From Streptomyces liliifuscus (GTDB lineage: Bacteria > Actinomycetota > Actinomycetes > Streptomycetales > Streptomycetaceae): a stretch of 64,000 bases of DNA. The stretch is from positions 5,580,001 through 5,644,000 of the forward strand of contig NZ_CP066831.1 in the NCBI RefSeq assembly GCF_016598615.1, written 5' to 3'. The notes under the pieces are model-generated. The model did no database searches. It saw only the letters and a list, made by a program, of their open reading frames with translations, and was not told the origin of the DNA. The position numbers were made by a program, and so were the translations under genes. Shown here piece by piece: positions 31,654 through 39,803 of the stretch. The number at the start of each line of letters is the position of its first letter. The first letter of the stretch is position 1.

Positions 31654-32421
31654 TCAGGGCAGGGTGAGGATGCGAGGGCCGGACTCGGTGATGGCGATGG
31701 TGTGTTCGATGTGGGCGGCCTGGCTGCCGTCGATCGTGCGCAGGGTCCAGCCGTCGGGGTCGGTGCGGTAGTCGTTGTGGCCTCCGGCCATGAGCATGGG
31801 CTCGATGGCGAGGGCCAGTCCGTGGCGCAGGGGGAAGCCGCGGCCCGGGCGTCCGTGGTTGGGGACGTGGGGGTCCTCGTGCATCTGGCGGCCGATGCCG
31901 TGGCCGCCGAAGTCGGACGGCATACCGCAGGCGGCCTTGCGGGCGACCGTGCTGATGGCATGGGAGATGTCGCCGATGCGATGGCCGACGGTGGCGGCGG
32001 CGATGCCGGCGTCGAGGGCCTGCTGGGTGGCGGCGATGAGTTCGACGTCGGCGGGGCGAGGGGTGCCGACGGTGAAGCTGATCGCGGCGTCGCCGGTCCA
32101 GCCGTCGAGTTCCGCCCCGCAGTCGACGCTGACCAGGTCCCCGTCGCGCAGACGGTAGTCGCCGGGGATGCCGTGCGAGACGGCGTCGTTCACGGAGGCG
32201 CAGATCACGGCGGGGAAGGGGACCGGGGCGAAGGAGGGCTGGTAGCCCAGGAACGGAGAGCTTGCCCCGGCCTCGGTGAGCACGGCACGGGCGGCTTCGT
32301 CGAGCTCGCGCAGGCGAACTCCCACAGCCGCCGCCGCGCGGGCTGCCGCGAGCGCGTGGGCCACGACGCGACCCGCTTCCCGCATCGCTTCCAGCGCCTT
32401 GTCCGTCTTGATCTCCACCAT
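31654..32421 (-). CDS. map: Methionine aminopeptidase type I
   Basis: A 255-residue enzyme that removes the N-terminal Met from nascent proteins. It starts at MVEIKTDKALEAMREAGRVV (ATG 32421). The dinuclear metal site is seen in GDLVSVDCGAELDGWTGDAA (both Asp), GGHGIGRQMHEDP (His), LAIEPMLMAGG (Glu) and HIEHTIAITE (Glu). It is a paralogue type, since the housekeeping map usually lies in the ribosomal protein cluster. The gene is divergent from a small XRE gene across a 72-bp region with a palindromic operator; this map-XRE pairing is common in streptomycetes. Confidence 0.94.
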   Translation of the reverse strand: MVEIKTDKALEAMREAGRVVAHALAAARAAAAVGVRLRELDEAARAVLTEAGASSPFLGYQPSFAPVPFPAVICASVNDAVSHGIPGDYRLRDGDLVSVDCGAELDGWTGDAAISFTVGTPRPADVELIAATQQALDAGIAAATVGHRIGDISHAISTVARKAACGMPSDFGGHGIGRQMHEDPHVPNHGRPGRGFPLRHGLALAIEPMLMAGGHNDYRTDPDGWTLRTIDGSQAAHIEHTIAITESGPRILTLP

Positions 32422-32464
32422 GTGTCGTGACTCCCTGCCGTGCGACGCCATGCGACGCTGCCCA

Positions 32465-32486
32465 ATACTTATACCGGTATTAGTAT
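32465..32486. promoter_or_regulatory. Palindromic operator between map and XRE gene
   Basis: ATACTTATACC followed directly by GGTATTAGTAT is a 22-bp inverted repeat with one mismatch and a perfect ATACCGGTAT centre. It is very AT-rich for this genome and lies eight bases before the XRE start. It probably also contains promoter -10 sequences, so XRE binding would repress itself and possibly map. Confidence 0.75.
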
Positions 32487-32493
32487 CACGGTC

Positions 32494-32769
32494 ATGGTGA
32501 GAGTTCCTTTGAGTCCGCAGGAGCGGCGACGCGGGGAGCGCTTCGGGATCCTGCTCCGCCGGGCCCGCGGCGACCGCAGCATGGCCGACGTGGCAGCCGC
32601 CGCCGGAGTGTCCGCCGAGACACTCCGCAAGATCGAGACCGGCCGGGCCCCGACCCCGGCCTTCTTCACCGTGGCCGCCCTGGCCCACGCGCTGCACCTG
32701 TCCCTGGACGACCTGGTCACCGCCTGTGCGGAAGGCGACGAGAGCGGCGAGCAGGCCATGTCCGCCTGA
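32494..32769 (+). CDS. Small XRE-family repressor
   Basis: A 91-residue protein that is little more than a helix-turn-helix domain: RFGILLRRARGDRSMADVAA, AAGVSAETLRKIETGRAPTP, then FFTVAALAHALHLSLDDLV. ATG 32494 lies eight bases after the palindrome; the longer frame would run through the operator. It probably autoregulates and controls the divergent map gene. Confidence 0.86.
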   Translation: MVRVPLSPQERRRGERFGILLRRARGDRSMADVAAAAGVSAETLRKIETGRAPTPAFFTVAALAHALHLSLDDLVTACAEGDESGEQAMSA

Positions 32770-32788
32770 CCGTTGCGCGCCCTACCGC

Positions 32789-33850
32789 TCAGCCTTCCGG
32801 CCGCGGGGTCCCCGCGCGGAACGTGCGGCGGTACGTGTCCGGAGGGACGCCGATCGTGCGGTTGAAGTGGCGGCGCAGAGTGGTGGCGGTGCCCATTCCG
32901 GTGGCCGTGGCGATGGTGTCGATGCTGTTGTCGGTGGTTTCCAGGAGTTCCTGGGCGCGGCGGATGCGTTGGGTGAGGAGCCACTGGAGTGGGGTGGTGC
33001 CGGTCGCCGCCCGGAAGTGGCGGCCCAGGTTGCGGGAGCTCATACGCGCCTGGCGGGCCAGGTCCTCCACGGTCAGCGGTTGGCCGAGTCGGTCGACGGC
33101 CCAGGGGAGCAGGTCGGAGAGCGGATGGTCGTCCCGCGCGGGCACCGGCGCGGCGACGAACTGGGCCTGGCCGCCCGCCCGGTGCGGCGGCACGACCAGA
33201 CGGCGGGCGACGGCGTTGGCGACCGACGAACCGCGGTCGAGGCGCACGAGGTGCAGGCACAGGTCCAGCGCGGCGGCCTTGCCCGCGGAGGTGAGCACGC
33301 TGCCGTTGTCCACGTAGAGCACGTCCGGGTCGACCTCCACCTCGGGGTGGCGGGCGGCCAGGACGTCGGTGTGCGCCCAGTGCGTGGTCGCGCGCCGTCC
33401 GTCCAGCAGGCCCGCCGCGGCCAGTACGAACGCGCCCGTACAGAGGGAGGCCACCCGCGCGCCCGCCTCATGGGCGGCCCGTACCGCGTCGACCAGATCG
33501 GCGGGCGGCTCCTCGTCCACGTCCGCCCAGGCGGGGACGATCACGGTGTCGGCGCCGCGGAGCCGGTCGAGCCCGTGGTCGGGCTCCAGCCGGAACCGTC
33601 CGACCTGTACGGCCTCCGACCCGCAGACGGCCACGTCGTACCAGGGACCGGCCACACCGACCGGAGCGGCGTCGAACACCTCGTACGCCACGGACAGCTC
33701 GAAGTGCAGCATCCCGTCGGTGACGGCCAGCGCGACGGTGCGCGCGCCCGTGCGCCCGCCTGCGGTCGTGCCCGTGGTCGTGCCTGTGCCCGTTCTTATG
33801 TCCCCGCTCATGTCCGTAATTGTATGGGGCATGGCGTTCCGGACACTCAC
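32789..33850 (-). CDS. GlxA/FtrA-type AraC regulator
   Basis: A 353-residue regulator with an N-terminal DJ-1/PfpI-like domain (VIVPAWADVDEEPPADLV, ARVASLCTGAFVLAAAGLLD, RRATTHWAHTDVLAARHPEV) and two C-terminal AraC helix-turn-helix motifs (LTVEDLARQARMSSRNLGRH, IDTIATATGMGTATTLRRHF). The Cys in SLCTGAF is kept. It is divergent from an oxidoreductase gene 32 bp away, so it probably controls that gene. The start may be at a later ATG (MPHT or MSGD) because the first ~35 residues are Gly/Thr-rich. Confidence 0.9.
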   Translation of the reverse strand: MSVRNAMPHTITDMSGDIRTGTGTTTGTTAGGRTGARTVALAVTDGMLHFELSVAYEVFDAAPVGVAGPWYDVAVCGSEAVQVGRFRLEPDHGLDRLRGADTVIVPAWADVDEEPPADLVDAVRAAHEAGARVASLCTGAFVLAAAGLLDGRRATTHWAHTDVLAARHPEVEVDPDVLYVDNGSVLTSAGKAAALDLCLHLVRLDRGSSVANAVARRLVVPPHRAGGQAQFVAAPVPARDDHPLSDLLPWAVDRLGQPLTVEDLARQARMSSRNLGRHFRAATGTTPLQWLLTQRIRRAQELLETTDNSIDTIATATGMGTATTLRRHFNRTIGVPPDTYRRTFRAGTPRPEG

Positions 33851-33882
33851 GGTGGGGCGTACGCCCTCGACAGGATGTCCGT

Positions 33883-34935
33883 ATGAGATTCGAAGCGGGG
33901 TCGGGGCAGACGGTGGCCGTGTTCGGCGCGTACGGGCACACCGGGCGGTTCGTGGTGGCGCAGCTGCTGGAGCGCGGGTTCGTGCCCGTGCTCTCCGGCC
34001 GTGACGCCGGGCGGCTCAGGGAGCTGGCGGCGGTGGCCGGTCCGGGGCTCGACGTCCGGCCGGCGTCGGTCGACGACGCGGCCTCGCTCGACCGCGCCCT
34101 GGCCGGCACGGCGGCGGTGATCAACTGCGCCGGGCCCTTCGCCACGACCGCCGCGCCCGTGATCGAGGCGGCCCTGCGCGCCGGGATCCCGTACGTGGAC
34201 GTCGCGGCCGAGATCGAGGCCAACGCCGACACGTTCGCGCACTTCACGGACCGCGCCCGTGCCGCCGGAGCGGTGATCGTCCCCGCGATGGCCTTCTACG
34301 GCGGCCTCGGCGACCTGCTCGTCACCGCGGCGATGGGCGACTGGACGAAGGCCGACGAGGCGCACATCGCGTACGGCCTGAACAGCTGGCACCCCACACC
34401 CGGGACCCGCGAGGCGGGCAGGATCTCCGGGGAGCGGCGCAACGGGCGACGCGTCCGCTACAGGAACGGGCGGCTGGATTACCACAGCGACGCCCTGCCC
34501 ACCCTGAAGTGGTCGTTCCCCGAGCCGATGGGCACCCGGGCGGTCATCGGAGAGTTCACGATGGCCGACGTCGTCACGATCCCCAGCCATCTGGCCATCC
34601 CCGAGGTACGCACCTATATGACGGTCGAGGCGGCCGGGGACCTGGCCGCCCCGGACACCCCGGCACCGTCCGCGGTCGACGAGCGCGGCCGCTCCGACCA
34701 GACCTTCCTCGTCGACGTCGTCGTCCGCTCGGGCGACAGCGAACGGCACGCCGTGGCGCGAGGCCAGGACATCTACGCGGTCACCGCGCCCCTCGCCGTG
34801 GAAGCGGTCCACCGCATCCTCACCGGCCGGACCCGCACGGTCGGCGTCGCCTCCGCGGGCGAGATCTTCGACGCCTCCGACCTCCTGCGCGCACTGGCGC
34901 CACACATCTCCGTCGAAGTCGAACTGGGTCAGTAG
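33883..34935 (+). CDS. Saccharopine dehydrogenase-like NAD(P)-binding oxidoreductase
   Basis: A 350-residue protein from ATG 33883. The Rossmann motif VAVFGAYGHTGRFVVAQLLERG (GxxGxxG type) starts at residue 11, followed by SGRDAGRLREL and VINCAGPFATTAAPVIEAAL, as in saccharopine dehydrogenase-like reductases. PYVDVAAEIEAN and AFYGGLGDLL continue the pattern. The substrate is unknown. It is divergent from the AraC regulator and probably its target. Confidence 0.88.
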   Translation: MRFEAGSGQTVAVFGAYGHTGRFVVAQLLERGFVPVLSGRDAGRLRELAAVAGPGLDVRPASVDDAASLDRALAGTAAVINCAGPFATTAAPVIEAALRAGIPYVDVAAEIEANADTFAHFTDRARAAGAVIVPAMAFYGGLGDLLVTAAMGDWTKADEAHIAYGLNSWHPTPGTREAGRISGERRNGRRVRYRNGRLDYHSDALPTLKWSFPEPMGTRAVIGEFTMADVVTIPSHLAIPEVRTYMTVEAAGDLAAPDTPAPSAVDERGRSDQTFLVDVVVRSGDSERHAVARGQDIYAVTAPLAVEAVHRILTGRTRTVGVASAGEIFDASDLLRALAPHISVEVELGQ

Positions 34936-35018
34936 CGAGGCAGAGCGTTCTGCCGGCGCGTCGCGCGGGAACGCCTGGGCCGGTCCGGCCGTTCTTGTCC
35001 TTGAGTGGGGCGGCCGCC

Positions 35019-35810
35019 ATGCGTGGTGGTACGACGCGTGGTGGTACGACCCGAACCCGGCTATCGATCACGAGTGCCATGTCCCGTTCCCGAGCACTTT
35101 CCGGCGCGCTCACGAGCGCGGTTGTCGCGCTGCTCCTGGGGTGTTCCAGCGAGACGGTTCCGACGGGCACTTCCGCCAAGCCTCCACGGGACACCACCCC
35201 CGCGACCGCCCAGGTACCGACGGCTCCCGCCAGCCCGGCCCCCGCCGGCCCGTCCTCCGGGAGTCCGTCTGCCGCTGGCCCGGCACCTCAGAAGAGCGAT
35301 GCCCGGACCCGGACCGCCCGGCTCGCCATTCCGGCGATCGGGCTCAAGGACCTGCGCGTGGTTCCGTACGAGGGAACGACCGACGACTGGCCGGGCACCC
35401 GGATCCAGAACGGTGGTGTCGGAGCCAGCCCGTACGGGAGCCGTGGCGGGGTCGGGCCCGGTGAGGTCGGCAACTACCTCGTGACGGCCCACCGTCTCTC
35501 CGCCGGCGGCCCGCTGCGCGACCTCCCGTCCCTCGACAAGGGCGACTCGGTCGTCGTCACGTCCGGCGGCACGGTGTACGAGTACGAGATCACCGGCACC
35601 AGGGAGACCTCGTTCCGCTCGGAGCGCTCGCTCGCCGAACAGCGGGCGGCGGTCCCGGGCTTCCCGGGCAGGAACCCCACCCGGGCCATGATCACCATCT
35701 CCACGTGCGCCACACCCGAGGACAACGCGGCCGGGAACTTCTGGCGCGACGACCGGGGCAATCCCGAACACCGCATCGACAAGATCGGCGTACTGACGTC
35801 AACGACGTAG
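35019..35810 (+). CDS. Class E sortase-like lipoprotein
   Basis: A 263-residue (from ATG 35019) or 243-residue (ATG 35079) protein. The signal ends in a lipobox (VVALLLGCSS), which makes the shorter start more natural. After a Pro/Ser-rich linker the sortase barrel has RLAIPAIGLKDLRVVPYEG, catalytic His158 in LVTAHRLSAGGPLRDL, Cys230 in AMITISTCATPEDN, and Arg252 in HRIDKIGVL. Sortases join proteins to the cell wall or pili. Most are anchored by a membrane helix, so a lipid anchor is unusual. No sorting-signal substrate is seen nearby. The stop is inside a long terminator hairpin. Confidence 0.86.
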   Translation: MRGGTTRGGTTRTRLSITSAMSRSRALSGALTSAVVALLLGCSSETVPTGTSAKPPRDTTPATAQVPTAPASPAPAGPSSGSPSAAGPAPQKSDARTRTARLAIPAIGLKDLRVVPYEGTTDDWPGTRIQNGGVGASPYGSRGGVGPGEVGNYLVTAHRLSAGGPLRDLPSLDKGDSVVVTSGGTVYEYEITGTRETSFRSERSLAEQRAAVPGFPGRNPTRAMITISTCATPEDNAAGNFWRDDRGNPEHRIDKIGVLTSTT

Positions 35811-35853
35811 AGGGCGGGGAGGGCGTCGTCCGACGCCCTCCCCGCCCTCTACG
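35806..35853. terminator. Bidirectional terminator, 23-bp perfect stem
   Basis: CGTAGAGGGCGGGGAGGGCG and its complement (23 paired bases in all, 2-base loop) overlap the sortase stop codon and end 12 bp before the metG stop on the opposite strand. Confidence 0.9.
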
Positions 35854-35865
35854 TGCGTGCTGTGG

Positions 35866-37590
35866 TTACTCCGGTGCGCCGCCGAAGCGCTCCTTGTACG
35901 TTTCCAGGTCCTCGTCCGTGATCTTGGCGAAGAGGACCGGGGGAACCGTGAAGGGGGTGCCCGCGGGGAGGAAGTTCAGGGACTTGGCCTCGGCCGCCGT
36001 CACCCAGGTCGCCGTGTCGTCGGGCAGGGCGAACGCCGAGCGCATCGCCTTGGAGGAGGCCGGGATGAAGGGTTCGGAGATGACCGAGTAGAGGTGGATG
36101 AGGTTCATCGCGACGCGGAGGGTGAGGGCCGCGCCGTCCGGGTTGGTCTTGATCTCCAGCCAGGGGGCCTTCTCCTCCAAGTAGGAGTTGCCGGCCGACC
36201 ACAGGGCGCGCAGCGCGGCCGCGGCCTTGCGGAACTGGAGGGCCTCCATCTGGGTCTCGTACTCCGAGAGCAGGGCCGCGATCTCCTCGCCCAGCTTCGT
36301 CTCGGGCTCGCCCGCCTCCGCGCCCGCCGGGACCTCCTCGCCGAAGCGCTTCTTGGAGAAGGACAGGACCCGGTTGACGAAGTTGCCGAGGGTGTCGGCG
36401 AGGTCCTTGTTGACCGTGGCGGTGAAGTGCTCCCAGGTGAACGACGAGTCGTCCGACTCCGGGGCGTTGGCGATGAGGAAGTAGCGCCAGTAGTCGGCCG
36501 GGAGGATGTCCAGGGCGTGGTCGGTGAAGACACCGCGCTTCTGGGACGTGGAGAACTTTCCGCCGTAGTACGTCAGCCAGTTGAAGGCCTTGACGTAGTC
36601 GACCTTCTTCCACGGCTCGCGTACGCCCAGCTCCGTGGCGGGGAACATCACCGTGTGGAACGGGACGTTGTCCTTCGCCATGAACTCCGTGTAGCGGACC
36701 GGGTTCTCGCCCGTGTCCGCCTCGTACCACCAGGACTTCCAGTCGCGGTTCTCCGGGTCCTTGTCCGACCACTCCTTCGTCGCGCCGATGTACTCGATCG
36801 GGGCGTCGAACCAGACGTAGAAGACCTTGCCCTCGGCCGCCAGCTCCGGCCAGGTGTCCGCCGGGACCGGGACGCCCCAGTCCAGGTCACGGGTGATCGC
36901 GCGGTCGTGCAGGCCCTCGGTCAGCCACTTGCGGGCGATGGAGGAGGCCAGCTGCGGCCACTCGTCCTCGTGGCGCGCCACCCACTCCTCGACCTCGTGC
37001 TGGAGCTTCGACTGGAGGAGGAAGAGGTGCTTCGTCTCCCGGACCTCCAGCTCCGTCGAACCGGAGATCGCCGAGCGGGGGTTGATCAGGTCGGTGGGGT
37101 CCAGGACGCGGGTGCAGTTCTCGCACTGGTCGCCGCGGGCCTTGTCGTAGCCGCAGTGGGGGCAGGTGCCCTCCACGTAACGGTCCGGGAGGAAGCGGCC
37201 GTCGGTGGGGCTGTACACCTGGCGGATCGCGCGCTCTTCGATGAAGCCGTTCTCGTTCAGGCGGCGGGCGAAGTGCTGCGTGATCTCGCGGTTCTGGGGG
37301 GACGAGCTGCGGCCGAAGTAGTCGAAGGCCAGCTCGAAGCCGTCGTAGACCGCCTTCTGGGCGTCATGGGCCTGGGCGCAGAACTCGTCGACCGGGAGGC
37401 CCTTCTCCTTCGCCGCCAGTTCGGCCGGGGTGCCGTGCTCGTCCGTCGCGCAGATGTAGAGGACGTCGTGGCCGCGCTGGCGGAGGTACCTGGCGTACAC
37501 GTCCGCCGGGAGCATGGACCCCACCATGTTGCCCAGGTGCTTGATCCCGTTGATGTACGGAAGGGCGCTGGTGATGAGGTGTCGAGCCAT
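35866..37590 (-). CDS. metG: Methionine--tRNA ligase
   Basis: A 574-residue class I synthetase that charges initiator and elongator tRNA-Met. Start MARHLITSALPYINGIKHLGN at 37590; the longer frame adds an unconserved head. HLGN is the HIGH signature; the zinc knuckle is CPHCGYDKARGDQCENC; KFSTSQKRGVF is the KMSKS-type loop. The anticodon-binding helices follow. There is no C-terminal tRNA-binding domain, as in the short actinobacterial form. It is a single gene ended by the shared terminator. Confidence 0.97.
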   Translation of the reverse strand: MARHLITSALPYINGIKHLGNMVGSMLPADVYARYLRQRGHDVLYICATDEHGTPAELAAKEKGLPVDEFCAQAHDAQKAVYDGFELAFDYFGRSSSPQNREITQHFARRLNENGFIEERAIRQVYSPTDGRFLPDRYVEGTCPHCGYDKARGDQCENCTRVLDPTDLINPRSAISGSTELEVRETKHLFLLQSKLQHEVEEWVARHEDEWPQLASSIARKWLTEGLHDRAITRDLDWGVPVPADTWPELAAEGKVFYVWFDAPIEYIGATKEWSDKDPENRDWKSWWYEADTGENPVRYTEFMAKDNVPFHTVMFPATELGVREPWKKVDYVKAFNWLTYYGGKFSTSQKRGVFTDHALDILPADYWRYFLIANAPESDDSSFTWEHFTATVNKDLADTLGNFVNRVLSFSKKRFGEEVPAGAEAGEPETKLGEEIAALLSEYETQMEALQFRKAAAALRALWSAGNSYLEEKAPWLEIKTNPDGAALTLRVAMNLIHLYSVISEPFIPASSKAMRSAFALPDDTATWVTAAEAKSLNFLPAGTPFTVPPVLFAKITDEDLETYKERFGGAPE

Positions 37591-37690
37591 TGCGGGCTGC
37601 TCCCGGGTCGTTACGTGGGGTGACGGTTCGGTGGGTGATGCTTCGATCGTCGACCGTCTTACGAACCTTGAAATCGTAGCCGACATGGGT

Positions 37691-37744
37691 GGGCCGCCCG
37701 CTCCCCCTTTTATGGGGTGAGAAGCGGGCGGCCCGGTGGTTGTT
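37691..37744 (-). terminator. Terminator after the VWA gene
   Basis: GGGCCGCCCGCT pairs perfectly with AGCGGGCGGCCC around a 30-base centre that holds a second small hairpin (CCCC/GGGG). It lies 20 bp downstream of the VWA stop on the minus strand. Confidence 0.75.
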
Positions 37745-37763
37745 CCTGTGGGGTTACGTGGGT

Positions 37764-39557
37764 CTACGGGCGCCAGTTCGCCAGTACGCCCTCGTAGACC
37801 TCCGTGTCCGTGAGCTCGCGCGGGGTCGGGCCCGCGTGGAAGAAGGCGGTGTTGTCCGTCTTGAGCTTGCGGAGGTAGTCGAAGGCCTTGTTGTCCTGCT
37901 CGCCGAACGCGACGAACGAGAAGAAGACGCCGGGGTGGTTCTTCGCCGCGTCCGTGAGGGACTGGGTCGCGGGGGTCTTGGCGTCCGGGGCGCCGTCCGT
38001 CTGGAAGATCACGAGGGCCGGGGCGGTGGGGGCGTCCGACTTCTCGTGGTGGGTGAGGACTTCCTGTACGGCGGCGTGGTAGCTCGTACGTCCCATGCGG
38101 CCGAGGCCCGCGTGGAGTTCGTCGATCTTGTTCTCGTGGTCGGTGAGGGCGAGTTCGCCGGTGCCGTCCAGTTCGGTGGAGAAGAAGACGACGTGGACCG
38201 TGGCGGTGGGGTCCAGGTGGGCGGCCAGGGCGAGGGTCTGCTCGCCGAGGGCCTGGGCGGAGCCGTCCTTGTAGTACGGGCGCATGCTCGCGGAGCGGTC
38301 CAGGACGAGGTAGACCTTGGCTCGGGTGCCGGTGAGGTTGTTCTTGGTGAGGGTGGTGGCGGCGGCGTTGTAGGCGGTGGTGAGGCCGGGGGCGCAGGTC
38401 TTTAGCGTGGTGAGGGTGGTGGCGGGGGCCGCCTCCTCGGACTCGGCTTCGCCTTCGTCCGCATCCGTTTTCCCACCCGCACCGCCGATGGGCTCCGCCG
38501 GGAGGGGGGCCGGGGTGGGCTCGGCGGTGACCTCGGGTGCCGGCTCGTCGTGGTGCACCCGGCCTCCGGCCGGGTTGTCGTTCCCACCCGCACCGCCCGT
38601 GACGCTTTCGTCGTCGACTGCGGGTGGCCCCTGTGGGGCGTCCTCGCCGTCGGCGACCGCGGGCTCGTCCGCCTGCACGGCGACGGGCTCGGGGGTGATC
38701 TCGGCAACCACGGGCTCCGCCTCGGGGACGGCCTCGACAACCACGGACTCGGGTTCGGGCTCGACGACCGGCTCGGGCTCCGGGGTCACGTCGGCGACGA
38801 CGGGCTCCGGCTCGGGTTCGGCGATGGGCTCAGCCTCGACCTCGGCCTCCGGCTCGGCGTCAACCGCGGGCTCGGCCTTGGCCTCCACCTCGGCCTCTGC
38901 CTCCACGACGGACTCAGGCTTCACCTCGGCCTCAGCCTCGGGCGCGACGATCGGCTCGGGCTCAGCCACGGGCTCGGCCTTGACTTCCGCGACCGGCTCA
39001 GGCTCGACGACGGCCTCGGCCTCGACGACCGGCTCAGCCTCCGCCTCCACGACCGGCTCGGCCTTCGTCGACGGCTCGGGCTTGGTCTCGACGACCGGCT
39101 CGGCTTCTGCCACCGGCTCAGCCTCAACCACCGGCTCGGGCTCGATGACCGGCTCGGCCTTGGCTGTCGGCTCGGCGACCGGCTCGGCCTCGACCGGCGG
39201 CTCTGCCACGGGCTCGGCCTCAGCGACAGGCTCAGCCGTCGGCTCGGGCTTTGCCTTTTCGGTTGGCTCGGCCTTCGTTTCCGGTTCTGCCGTTGGAGAC
39301 GTCTGCTTTGGGACCGTCACATTGTCGAAGGCCGCTGAAACCAGTTCGTCCACCACCGAGGCCTTTGGTGCCTTGGGCTCGGTGGCGGGGGCCGGCACGG
39401 TGACCTGCGGCTCGGCCGCTGTAGGCACCGGCTCGGGAGCCGTCTCCTGTCGGGCCGCCGGCACGCTCGGCTCGGCGGCAGGGGTGGCGGCAGCAGCGGC
39501 AGCGTCCCCCTTGCGTGACTTTCCGAACGCATTCCGCAGGCGGGTGAGAATGCCCAT
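37764..39557 (-). CDS. VWA-domain protein with long Glu-Pro-Val repeat (TerF-like)
   Basis: A 597-residue protein (start MGILTRLRNAFGKSRKG at 39557). About residues 60-330 are low-complexity Ala/Glu/Pro/Val (EAEPVAEPE-type) repeats. The C-terminal 220 residues form a von Willebrand A domain with the MIDAS motif DRSASM (AKVYLVLDRSASMRPYYKDG), HVVFFSTELDGTGEL and LVIFQTDGAPDAK, like the TerF/TerY proteins of tellurite-resistance and stress modules. No ter genes are adjacent. The acidic repeat may act as a flexible spacer. There is no signal peptide. Confidence 0.87.
   Translation of the reverse strand: MGILTRLRNAFGKSRKGDAAAAAATPAAEPSVPAARQETAPEPVPTAAEPQVTVPAPATEPKAPKASVVDELVSAAFDNVTVPKQTSPTAEPETKAEPTEKAKPEPTAEPVAEAEPVAEPPVEAEPVAEPTAKAEPVIEPEPVVEAEPVAEAEPVVETKPEPSTKAEPVVEAEAEPVVEAEAVVEPEPVAEVKAEPVAEPEPIVAPEAEAEVKPESVVEAEAEVEAKAEPAVDAEPEAEVEAEPIAEPEPEPVVADVTPEPEPVVEPEPESVVVEAVPEAEPVVAEITPEPVAVQADEPAVADGEDAPQGPPAVDDESVTGGAGGNDNPAGGRVHHDEPAPEVTAEPTPAPLPAEPIGGAGGKTDADEGEAESEEAAPATTLTTLKTCAPGLTTAYNAAATTLTKNNLTGTRAKVYLVLDRSASMRPYYKDGSAQALGEQTLALAAHLDPTATVHVVFFSTELDGTGELALTDHENKIDELHAGLGRMGRTSYHAAVQEVLTHHEKSDAPTAPALVIFQTDGAPDAKTPATQSLTDAAKNHPGVFFSFVAFGEQDNKAFDYLRKLKTDNTAFFHAGPTPRELTDTEVYEGVLANWRP
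38650..39270 (-). repeat. Degenerate repeat encoding Glu-Ala-Glu-Pro-Val units
   Basis: The plus strand shows many variants of GGCTCGGCCTCGACGACC. Together they encode the acidic Pro-rich linker of the VWA protein. Unit length varies between five and seven codons. Confidence 0.85.
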
Positions 39558-39718
39558 GTGCGCAACCCTTCGCATGAGTTGGTTCCGTCAATCCCTGGCC
39601 AGGACGGACACGTAAGGTTAGCCGCAGGATTTGGAGATCTTGGGCAGGGTCGATTATGGCCCCCAAGTTAGGTTCCCCTTACCTTCCCTTTGCCTCGACT
39701 CCCCTGCGGACTCCGGGG

Positions 39719-39740
39719 GTTCACCCGCCGTTCACCTCTT
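39719..39740 (+). promoter_or_regulatory. PHO box upstream of phoX
   Basis: GTTCACCCGCC is followed directly by GTTCACCTCTT, two 11-bp direct repeat units with the conserved GTTCACC of the streptomycete PhoP site. It lies 64 bp before the phoX start, the expected place for PhoP activation under phosphate limitation. Confidence 0.85.
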
Positions 39741-39803
39741 GGCTGCGCCCACGAACGGGCGTGCCCATAGCGTCACGCCCGACACAGACATAGGGGAGGG
39801 AAC

